7,842 bases of DNA, from contig CAJYIL010000187.1 of the NCBI GenBank assembly GCA_913774795.1, positions 1 to 7,842 on the forward strand, written 5' to 3'. The notes under the pieces are model-generated. The model did not search any database and had not been told where the DNA came from. It saw nothing but the letters and a program-made list of their open reading frames with translations. Both the position numbers and the translations under genes were made by a program. The DNA comes from Pseudobdellovibrionaceae bacterium. Lineage in GTDB: Bacteria > Bdellovibrionota > Bdellovibrionia > Bdellovibrionales > JAMPXM01. Each line of letters begins with the position of its first letter. Within the stretch, counting starts at the first letter, position 1. Below are positions 1-5,751 of this stretch, one piece after another.

Positions 1-608
1 GAGTTTGTTATCAGGCCTTCGGTTACCACGGCACCGAAGTTCTTATGAACGGAGAGTACCGTTGGCAGGCGTATTCGCCGTACCTTCAGGGGTGGGCGAA
101 ACTCAAACTCGAAAAGATGGCCGAAGACGCCTGGGCTCAAGGGACGAAAGCGACGGTTTACAATTGCCCCGAGATTCTCACGAACTCGACCGGCATTTTC
201 GTCGGCGTCGAAGTCCCGCTCTACCCGTTCATGACGGCCCTCAAAAAAGCGAACACCGGCAAAGCGGCTTTGGCGAAATGCATGAGCTTGGTGAAAGACG
301 GTGTGACGATGGAGCAAATTCAAAGCTTCACCGATCGCACCCTCACCGACCCCGCGATCCTCGAAACCAGTCAGTACGACAAGTGGCCAACCCACAATAC
401 GAAAAAGCAAATGGAAGTGCTGATCGGTGCGGCCGAGCACCTCATCGATCTTCATAAAGATCCGAAAGATTTGATCACGTTCGTCTTAAGCGAGGAGATT
501 TTCCGCGCAACTGGCGCTATTATGTTCAACGATGCCTGGTCACTGCAGGCGCCGGTTGTCTGGTTGGGTCATGATGTTTTGGCGAAAGCGCTCTCGCACG
601 AGGGCTAG
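1..608 (+). CDS. SDR-like, possibly FabV-type enoyl reductase (5' end missing)
   Basis: The reading frame is open from the first bases of the window and ends at TAG 606-608, leaving 201 C-terminal residues; the true start lies upstream. ATG 45 is internal, because the frame continues before it with FGYHGTEVL. The visible part looks like the second half of a short-chain dehydrogenase. A possible catalytic pair Y24-x8-K33 (counting from the first whole codon) is followed by a helix and a KATVYNCPEILT strand where SDRs carry their post-catalytic PG loop. Y-x8-K spacing, the segment ILTNSTGIFVGVEVPLYPFM and a later KWPTHNT stretch recall FabV, the NADH-dependent trans-2-enoyl-ACP/CoA reductase of fatty acid synthesis. 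The remembered similarity is partial, and the nucleotide-binding N-terminus is not visible. SDR fold is moderately likely; FabV function is a guess. It is probably co-transcribed with the next gene, 14 bp downstream. Confidence 0.5.
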   Translation, partial: VCYQAFGYHGTEVLMNGEYRWQAYSPYLQGWAKLKLEKMAEDAWAQGTKATVYNCPEILTNSTGIFVGVEVPLYPFMTALKKANTGKAALAKCMSLVKDGVTMEQIQSFTDRTLTDPAILETSQYDKWPTHNTKKQMEVLIGAAEHLIDLHKDPKDLITFVLSEEIFRATGAIMFNDAWSLQAPVVWLGHDVLAKALSHEG

Positions 609-613
609 AAAGG
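607..613 (+). promoter_or_regulatory. Ribosome binding site of the tRNase Z-like gene
   Basis: AGAAAGG overlaps the stop codon of the preceding gene and sits nine bases before ATG 623. The overlap suggests that translation of the two genes is coupled. Confidence 0.6.
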
Positions 614-622
614 CGACCGTCG

Positions 623-1465
623 ATGTCGCTCGAAAAAGGTTTTAATCTCACGGTCGCAGGCTTGAAGCTGCAAGGTTATTCAATCGCAGGAACAACGACG
701 AGCGTCGCGTTCCCGGATGCCGATGTCTGTTTCGATGTCGCGCAAGGTTTGCCGTTTCAAATTCCGATTCCGAACATTTTGATTACGCACGGACACATGG
801 ATCACGCCTCGGGCCTCCCGTATTTGATCGCGATGAAGTCGATGCAGTCTCAAGCCGTGCCGCAAGTCTACATGCCCGAGTCGCTCGTGAAGCCCATGAG
901 CGACATCATGAAAGTATGGGCGCACATTGACCAGCATGAATACCGCTTCCAATTCCGCGGCGTTGAGAACGGGCGTGATTATCCCTTGAAACCCCCTTAT
1001 TTCTTTAGGCCGTTTCCGACCTATCACCGCGTGGCTTCTCACGGCTACACGATTTATGAGAAGAAAAAGCACTTGAAGCCCGAGTTCCGAACGTTGGCTC
1101 CGGCCGAGCTCGGCCGACTCCGTAAAGAAGGCGTAACGCTTGATGAGTTCGTCAACGAGCCGCTTCTTTCGTTCACGGGCGATAGTAAAATAGAGTTCTT
1201 CGACACTCCTGATGTGCGGCGCTCAAAAGTTTTACTCATGGAAGTCACGTACTGGGATCAAAAGAAATCCGTCGAGAACGCTCGTGAGTGGGGGCATATC
1301 CACTTCGATGAGGTTCTTCCGAGACTCGAACAGTTCCAGGGCGAAAAGATCGTGTTTATCCACGCGAGCGCTCGTTACACCACGGCTTACATCAAAGAGA
1401 TCATCGAAGCTCGGGTGCCTGAACATATAAAGTCGAAATTAGTTTTGTTCCCTCGTCCGATGTAA
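623..1465 (+). CDS. tRNase Z-like metallo-beta-lactamase hydrolase
   Basis: This is a complete 280-residue MBL-fold protein. The metal-binding signature H56-G-H58-M-D60-H61 (in THGHMDH) is the HxHxDH motif. Further candidate ligands and motifs are H135 (TYHRV), D187 (FTGDS), the GHIH block with H225 and H227, and H247 (FIHASARYT). The order HxHxDH, GD, GHIH, then H-x-SARY is that of tRNase Z, the zinc endonuclease that removes 3' trailers from tRNA precursors. The layout and wording resemble short plant-type enzymes such as Arabidopsis TRZ1 more than E. coli ElaC; this comparison is from memory. The usual short form is about 280-310 residues, so the gene is full length. ATG 623 is supported by AGAAAGG nine bases upstream. 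A different phosphodiesterase substrate cannot be excluded, since bacteria often carry several RNase Z-like proteins. Confidence 0.85.
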   Translation: MSLEKGFNLTVAGLKLQGYSIAGTTTSVAFPDADVCFDVAQGLPFQIPIPNILITHGHMDHASGLPYLIAMKSMQSQAVPQVYMPESLVKPMSDIMKVWAHIDQHEYRFQFRGVENGRDYPLKPPYFFRPFPTYHRVASHGYTIYEKKKHLKPEFRTLAPAELGRLRKEGVTLDEFVNEPLLSFTGDSKIEFFDTPDVRRSKVLLMEVTYWDQKKSVENAREWGHIHFDEVLPRLEQFQGEKIVFIHASARYTTAYIKEIIEARVPEHIKSKLVLFPRPM

Positions 1466-1576
1466 AAATGCGGCCGGTAAGGTTTTTGCCGACAGTGTGT
1501 TGCCTTCTTCACCATATCGACGCGTCCTCGTTTTTTGATCTCCTCTAAACTCAGCAGCTACGGGAGACGATTTTCC
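1466..1576 (+). other. Intergenic gap before the Usp-led cluster
   Basis: This is the longest gap inside the plus-strand genes and the natural place for the promoter of the Usp-led cluster. I see no convincing -35/-10 pair: TTGCCG at 1486-1491 has no good -10 at 16-18 bp. I also see no clear intrinsic terminator for the upstream pair. GACGCGTC (1519-1526) is an 8-bp palindrome, followed by a T-run at 1531-1536, but it makes too short a stem to call. Confidence 0.4.
1562..1567 (+). promoter_or_regulatory. Ribosome binding site choosing GTG 1577 for the Usp gene
   Basis: GGGAGA lies nine bases before GTG 1577. The alternative in-frame TTG at 1535 is preceded by a pyrimidine-rich run with no Shine-Dalgarno-like sequence. 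Confidence 0.5.
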
Positions 1577-2545
1577 GTGAGACTGCAGTCTTTGCGCACA
1601 CGACCAGATCATTTTCTCCAGCGACCCCTCGTCGTTTGGGCGCTCGATGCATTTTCAAAAGACTTCGAGTCCCACGCACGCACGGCGCAAGCCATCCGCG
1701 CCCATGTCCCCGACTGCGATATTCAGCCCGTCTACGTTTTAAGCGAAGAAGTCTTTTCGGGGCGAGGGTACTCGAGCTTTCTAAGGGCCGCGATCAAGCC
1801 CTGTGCTCATCAGAACCTCATGGCTCTTTTGCAACATGAGCTTCTCGCGGAGGTGCGTCGTGACGGTATTGTGAAGCAGCCTCGTGTCTTGATTGAATCA
1901 AGTGCTGACGCCTCGAAGTGTTGCTCGAAACTCTTACGTTACGCAAAACGCAAAAGCGTGAGCCTCGTCGCGATCGGCACTCACGCGCGTAGCGCGATTA
2001 CACGTTGGTTTGCGGGAAGTTTCGCGGACACCCTGATCCGCGAAAGTAAAATCCCTCTCTTAATCTCAGGGCCGAAGCAGCGACCTGATCTCTGCCATCC
2101 CAAGGCGATCATTGTCCCGACTGACTTTCATCCGGTGGAACGTGAAAGTTTCAGCGATCTTCTTCAAGTTGCCCATACTCGCGGGCTGACGCTTCACCTT
2201 TTTCACCGAGCCGCCGCACCGTTCGACTCCTGGGCGCAAGCTTCTCTCCTCGGCGAAACCTGGATTTCGGTGAATCAACTGTTTGACGAAGAAAAATCGA
2301 AAGAGGCGCGCACCTGGCTCGCGATGGCAACAAGCGCCGATGTCGACACCCGAATTTCGGCTCCGATCATGCGCGATTCTTTTTGCGAGGCGCTCCTTGA
2401 TTATGCACGTCTCTTAGATGCCGCGTGCCCCGTCATCGCGATGCTCAATTCTGCTCCCGCAGGGTTGCCTGCCCGTCTGACGCGTGATCTGATTCGAACA
2501 AGTCCTTATCCGCTTTTGATCGCCGGATCGCCGTCTCGCTTGTGA
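1577..2545 (+). CDS. Tandem universal stress protein (UspA family)
   Basis: This is a 322-residue cytoplasmic protein with two Usp-type alpha/beta domains. Domain 1 (about residues 16-165) begins with the strand PLVVWALDAF and ends in SLVAIGTHARSAITRWFAGS...KIPLLISG. That is the Usp nucleotide-loop pattern G-x2-G-x9-G-S/T with alanine at the second glycine. Domain 2 (about 175-320) starts AIIVPTDFHP and ends SPYPLLIAG, keeping the fold edges but lacking the GxxG loop, so it is probably degenerate. Usp proteins accumulate under starvation or stress; many bind ATP. The frame extends upstream to TTG 1535, which would add 14 residues. GTG 1577 is preferred because it has a GGGAGA ribosome site nine bases upstream and the domain only starts about 16 residues later. 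It likely heads the operon running to 6381; the next gene starts 39 bp downstream. Confidence 0.85.
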   Translation: MRLQSLRTRPDHFLQRPLVVWALDAFSKDFESHARTAQAIRAHVPDCDIQPVYVLSEEVFSGRGYSSFLRAAIKPCAHQNLMALLQHELLAEVRRDGIVKQPRVLIESSADASKCCSKLLRYAKRKSVSLVAIGTHARSAITRWFAGSFADTLIRESKIPLLISGPKQRPDLCHPKAIIVPTDFHPVERESFSDLLQVAHTRGLTLHLFHRAAAPFDSWAQASLLGETWISVNQLFDEEKSKEARTWLAMATSADVDTRISAPIMRDSFCEALLDYARLLDAACPVIAMLNSAPAGLPARLTRDLIRTSPYPLLIAGSPSRL

Positions 2546-2549
2546 GACG
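2532..2549 (+). repeat. Small hairpin across the Usp stop codon
   Basis: CGTCTC (2532-2537) and GAGACG (2544-2549) are perfect inverted repeats separated by six bases, and a G-U pair could extend the stem. The hairpin spans the TGA stop at 2543-2545. No U-tract follows, so it is not an intrinsic terminator. It could slow ribosomes or RNase between the two genes, or be chance. Confidence 0.35.
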
Positions 2550-2570
2550 TCAAGGACGAATCGCAGAGTC

Positions 2571-2575
2571 AGGAG
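2571..2575 (+). promoter_or_regulatory. Strong ribosome binding site for the TTG-started lipoprotein
   Basis: AGGAG sits nine bases before TTG 2585. It fixes this unusual start codon, which also yields a well-formed lipoprotein signal sequence. Confidence 0.7.
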
Positions 2576-2584
2576 TTTCACATT

Positions 2585-3772
2585 TTGGATCTTCAACGCC
2601 GCCTCTCTCGAATTCTTATTCTTCTTTGCTGGAGCGCCGTAAGCGCGTGCTCGCATCCCGCCCCGACTCAAGACTCGACCGCCGGCCGGCCTCCACAAGA
2701 CTGGCCGGCAAAAATGCAGCGACTCTCAGCCGTGCTCACGAACCTGATGCCTTTTGTTGCGAGCCCAAAGAAGTTCTCCGCAGAAGAGAACTTCGAGAAA
2801 ATCGAAAAAGACACCGCAGAGCTTAAGAGTCTCGCGCACTCGATGAAAACGGGCGAGATGCCTAACAACGATCCGTCGATGAAAGTCGTCTCGCAACTCT
2901 TCGATGAGGATCTCGGCCGCGCTTTAGCCTCGCTGAAAAACGGCAATCGCGATTACGCCCGCCGCATCTTAAGCGACACGACTTCGTATTGCATTCAGTG
3001 CCACACGCAAACAAAGAACGGTCCGGAGTTTCCTCGCCTGACCCTCGATTTTCAGCTGAAAGATTTAAAGCCGCTCGACCGCGCGGAGTTCTTAGCCGCG
3101 ACTCGGCAGTTTGAGCCTGCGCTTGAGAGTTACAAACAGGCTCTCTCCGAGACTGAGCTTGCGAAGTCCGATTCATTCGCTTACGAAGCTGCGGCTCGCG
3201 ATGCCCTCGGCATTAGCGTGCGCGTGCACAAAGATCCGAATGAGGCTCTCGGCTTGATCAAGACGATCGAGAAGAACAAAGCGCTGAAACCGCAGTTTAG
3301 AAAATCAGTCTCGGCTTTTAAAAAATCGCTCGAGGCCTGGAAAAAAGAAAAGCCCTCAAAGACACCGAGAAGCGCACTCGAAGAGCTCACTCAAGCCGAA
3401 GCTCTCATTGCCTCAGCGCAGAAGGCGAACTCGCTCGAATCTCCACAAGATATGGTCTACGAACGGGCGTCTGGCCTTTTGCACGACTTGCTTCAACGCC
3501 CTGAGCGCACCGATGAACTCTCGGCACGCGCCCTTTATCTTTCGGGACTCGCGAGCGAAGCGACGCGAGATTCATCTTTCTGGACGATGCACGAGACGTA
3601 CTACGAGCAGTGCATCCGAGTGAAGCCGATGACCGAGCAAGCTCGCCAGTGTTTCGCGAAACTCAAAGACGCGGTCGAAGTCGGCTATTCGGGCTCAAGC
3701 GGAACAAACGTGCCCGCCGACGTCCAGAAACGACTCGAGGGTTTTCGTGCTCTCGCGTTTGGAGAGAAGTGA
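2585..3772 (+). CDS. Lipoprotein with a cytochrome c'/c556-like haem domain and helical repeat tail
   Basis: This is a 395-residue exported lipoprotein, started by TTG behind a strong AGGAG. The signal is RRLSRILILLCWSAVSAC: basic start, hydrophobic core, lipobox V19-S-A-C22. Serine follows the lipidated cysteine, which under the E. coli rule predicts the outer membrane. Residues about 41-140 form four predicted helices ending in the single haem c site C136-I-Q-C139-H140. A helical bundle with CxxCH at its end is the class II cytochrome c (c'/c556) plan; M44 or M55 in the first helix could be the distal ligand. Residues about 155-395 are helix-rich and hydrophilic, with TPR-like spacing (QFEPALESYKQALSE, then ARALYLSGLASEA), and probably form a protein-binding superhelix. 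I do not know this architecture as a named family. Its stop overlaps the cls start, implying coupled expression. Haem attachment and electron transfer are inferred. Confidence 0.75.
   Translation: MDLQRRLSRILILLCWSAVSACSHPAPTQDSTAGRPPQDWPAKMQRLSAVLTNLMPFVASPKKFSAEENFEKIEKDTAELKSLAHSMKTGEMPNNDPSMKVVSQLFDEDLGRALASLKNGNRDYARRILSDTTSYCIQCHTQTKNGPEFPRLTLDFQLKDLKPLDRAEFLAATRQFEPALESYKQALSETELAKSDSFAYEAAARDALGISVRVHKDPNEALGLIKTIEKNKALKPQFRKSVSAFKKSLEAWKKEKPSKTPRSALEELTQAEALIASAQKANSLESPQDMVYERASGLLHDLLQRPERTDELSARALYLSGLASEATRDSSFWTMHETYYEQCIRVKPMTEQARQCFAKLKDAVEVGYSGSSGTNVPADVQKRLEGFRALAFGEK
2770..2794 (+). repeat. Perfect 9-bp inverted repeat in the lipoprotein gene
   Basis: GAAGTTCTC (2770-2778) and GAGAACTTC (2786-2794) are exact reverse complements around the 7-base loop cgcagaa. 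The element lies about 185 bases into the coding sequence, in the codons for KKFSAEENF between the first two helices of the haem domain. It may be an mRNA hairpin, an operator-like site, or chance. Confidence 0.5.
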
Positions 3773-4968
3773 GTCCAACCGTTCACGTCACATCGGATGA
3801 GTCGCCTTGGTCATCTGAAACTCTTTTGTTCGATGGCGACGCGTTCTTCGATTCTCTTCTTCGGGAGATCGAGACCGCACGTTCGACAATCGATTTTGAA
3901 ACTTACATCTACCGGGACGACAAGATCGGCCAGCGCGTCGCGCAGGCACTTGTGTCGGCGGCGGGCCGCGGTGTTCGTGTCAGGCTGATCGTCGACGGGA
4001 TCGGGGCTTCGGGATGGTTTGAACGAAACGCGCCTTTGCTTGAAACCAAGGGGCTCGGGGTGCGGGTGTATCACCCCGTCTTATTCCAGAATCTTTGGAC
4101 GCGACTGAAGATCGACCTCGGTCTCGTTCAACTCCCCAAGCCAATGCGGTACCTCAAGGGCCGAGCGTTCATCTCGAGATTTAATCGACGTGATCACCGC
4201 AAGATGGTTCTCATCGATCAGAAAATTGCTTTCGTCGGCAGCGTGAATATCACGAGCGATCACTGTGAATCGATCGTCGGCCGCCGGGCGTGGCGCGATA
4301 CGAGCCTTCGTCTCGAGGGCGGGCCCATGGACCAAATAGGAGCGGCCTTCGAGGATGTCTGGGAGCGTTCGCACGACGCGCTGGCGCGCCCGCGTTGGAT
4401 GGAGCGTTTGACCAGAGAAAAACCCACGCCCCCTTTCTCGAAGTACATTCGGTTCAACCATACAAGACGACTGCGCAAGCAGGCCTACCGCAGTTTCATA
4501 CGGAGAATTTCTCGGGCAAAGCGCCGTGTCTGGGTCACGAACGCATACTTTGCACCTTCAGTCTCCTTGATCCGCGCCCTCCAAAAGGCATCGGAGAACG
4601 GGGCCGACGTGCGCATCCTCGTTCCGCGCCATTCTGACGTCTTCTTCATGCCATGGGTTGCGACGGCTTATTACGCCGTGGTGAAGAAGAACGGCGCTCG
4701 AATCTACGAATATTTGCCGCGCATGCTGCATGCGAAAACAGCCGTGATCGACAATTGGGCGATCGTTGGATCCTCTAATTTTAATCGTCGCAGCATCGTG
4801 CACGACTTCGAGGTCGATGCGGTTCTCGCGCGCGAATCGACTCGCGCGGAGCTGCTGGCAGCCTATGAACGCGATCTGAAACAGAGCGAAGAAGTCACAA
4901 CCATTCGAGGGGGCTTTACCGCCTTTCTCGGCCGACTCGTCTCGATTCTCCTGAAAAATTGGATATAA
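3769..4968 (+). CDS. clsB: Cardiolipin synthase, ClsB-type phospholipase D family
   Basis: This 399-residue protein has two PLD catalytic motifs: H143-R-K145-x4-D150 followed by FVGSVN, and H321-A-K323-x4-D328 followed by IVGSSN. Two HxKxxxxD motifs with GSxN are the hallmark of bacterial cardiolipin synthases, which transfer a phosphatidyl group between phospholipids. There are no N-terminal transmembrane segments, unlike ClsA. The length and soluble start match E. coli ClsB (about 413 residues), and the following ybhP-like gene strengthens this assignment. ClsB can also make phosphatidylglycerol by transphosphatidylation. The C-terminus FLGRLVSILLKNWI is an amphipathic stretch that may touch the membrane. 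GTG 3769 is chosen because it forms a GTGA overlap with the lipoprotein stop. The frame stays open back to ATG 3610, but that extension lies over the lipoprotein coding region and is arginine-rich, non-domain sequence. Another PLD-type phosphatidyltransferase is possible. Confidence 0.85.
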   Translation: MSPTVHVTSDESPWSSETLLFDGDAFFDSLLREIETARSTIDFETYIYRDDKIGQRVAQALVSAAGRGVRVRLIVDGIGASGWFERNAPLLETKGLGVRVYHPVLFQNLWTRLKIDLGLVQLPKPMRYLKGRAFISRFNRRDHRKMVLIDQKIAFVGSVNITSDHCESIVGRRAWRDTSLRLEGGPMDQIGAAFEDVWERSHDALARPRWMERLTREKPTPPFSKYIRFNHTRRLRKQAYRSFIRRISRAKRRVWVTNAYFAPSVSLIRALQKASENGADVRILVPRHSDVFFMPWVATAYYAVVKKNGARIYEYLPRMLHAKTAVIDNWAIVGSSNFNRRSIVHDFEVDAVLARESTRAELLAAYERDLKQSEEVTTIRGGFTAFLGRLVSILLKNWI

Positions 4969-4969
4969 T
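4964..4969 (+). promoter_or_regulatory. Possible -10 element (TATAAT) immediately before ybhP
   Basis: A full-consensus TATAAT overlaps the TAA stop of cls and ends six bases before ATG 4976. A transcript initiated from it would start at or next to the A of the start codon and be leaderless. No good -35 hexamer is seen 16-18 bases upstream (4941-4946 reads ctcgat), so the hexamer may be chance. Confidence 0.3.
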
Positions 4970-4975
4970 CGAGTC

Positions 4976-5728
4976 ATGGCGTCCGAGAAACTTCGCATCT
5001 TAAGCTACAACATTCACAAAGGGTTCTCGATTTTCGATCGCCGCTTCGTGCTCGAATCGATACGCCAAGCGATCAAAGATGCGGGTGCGGATCTAGTCTT
5101 CTTGCAGGAAGTCCAGGGCGAGCACCGAAAGAAAGCGAAGAAGGTCAAAGACTGGCCGATGGCTTCACAGCTGGAGTACATCGCCGACAGCCTTTGGCCG
5201 CATTTCGCGTACGGTAAGAACGCGATTTACACCGAGGGTCACCATGGCAACGCGATCATGTCGAGACGCCCGTTTCAGATGTACGAAAACATCGACATCT
5301 CAAACAACAAGCTTGAACGACGGGGGCTCCTTCACGCCAGTGTCGATCTCGGCGAAGGGCGCCCGGCGCTGCACGTGATTTGCCTTCATCTCGATCTTTT
5401 CGAACGCGGGCGCGCCAATCAATATGCTCGGCTCGTCAAACGGATTCACGAACACGTGCCTGACGAATCCCCGCTCATCATCGCGGGCGATTTCAACGAC
5501 TGGCGCGAGAACGCCTCGCACCACCTGGAAAACGAGCTTGGCGTGAACGAAGTCTTTGCAACGCTTCACGGACGCCATGCTCTGTCATTTCCCGCGTGGT
5601 TTCCGTTTTTGCCGCTTGATCGCATCTACATCCGCGGATTAAAACCCGTCGAAGCCAAATGTTTCGTACAGGCCCCGTGGGATAAACTCTCCGATCACGG
5701 AGCCCTGTTTTCTATCTGCGAAATTTAA
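4976..5728 (+). CDS. ybhP: YbhP-like endonuclease/exonuclease/phosphatase family hydrolase
   Basis: This 250-residue protein has the complete set of EEP (DNase I-like) signature residues: N12 (SYNIHKGF), E45 (FLQEV), H138 (CLHLD), D172 and N174 (AGDFNDW), D215 (LDRIYI), and D240-H241 (LSDH). These residues form the metal-dependent phosphodiesterase or phosphatase site. YNIHKGF, FAYGKNAIYTEGHHGNAI and GDFNDWRENASHHL closely follow E. coli YbhP as I remember it, and E. coli ybhP also lies directly beside clsB. No signal peptide is visible, so it is probably cytoplasmic. The substrate is unknown; context favours a phospholipid-related phosphoester, but nucleic acid or sphingomyelinase-like activity is possible for this fold. 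ATG 4976 is seven bases after the cls stop. The Shine-Dalgarno is poor (only GAG at 4971-4973), fitting translational coupling or a leaderless transcript. Confidence 0.85.
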   Translation: MASEKLRILSYNIHKGFSIFDRRFVLESIRQAIKDAGADLVFLQEVQGEHRKKAKKVKDWPMASQLEYIADSLWPHFAYGKNAIYTEGHHGNAIMSRRPFQMYENIDISNNKLERRGLLHASVDLGEGRPALHVICLHLDLFERGRANQYARLVKRIHEHVPDESPLIIAGDFNDWRENASHHLENELGVNEVFATLHGRHALSFPAWFPFLPLDRIYIRGLKPVEAKCFVQAPWDKLSDHGALFSICEI

Positions 5729-5738
5729 TCGCGCGACC

Positions 5739-5743
5739 GGAAG
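5739..5743 (+). promoter_or_regulatory. Ribosome binding site choosing ATG 5752
   Basis: GGAAG lies eight bases before ATG 5752. An alternative GTG start at 5743 (three residues longer) would overlap this site and has no ribosome site of its own. Confidence 0.5.
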
Positions 5744-5751
5744 TGAACTTG

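Noticed and set aside
680..1072. Minus-strand 130-residue frame opposite the tRNase Z-like gene
   Set aside because: It lies antisense to the conserved HxHxDH region and has no recognisable features of its own.
1466..1536. Possible intrinsic terminator or promoter between the tRNase Z-like and Usp genes
   Set aside because: The CGGC/GCCG pairing is only four bases, the GACGCGTC palindrome has no loop, and TTGCCG has no -10 partner at proper spacing.
3610..3768. Upstream extension of the cardiolipin synthase frame to ATG 3610
   Set aside because: It overlaps the end of the lipoprotein gene in another frame, is arginine-rich shadow sequence, and the PLD domain only begins after GTG 3769, which overlaps the upstream stop as in coupled genes.
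4081..4998. Minus-strand open frames opposite cls, up to 146 residues
   Set aside because: They show no domain-like sequence and lie opposite a protein with clear PLD motifs; long antisense frames are expected in GC-rich coding DNA.
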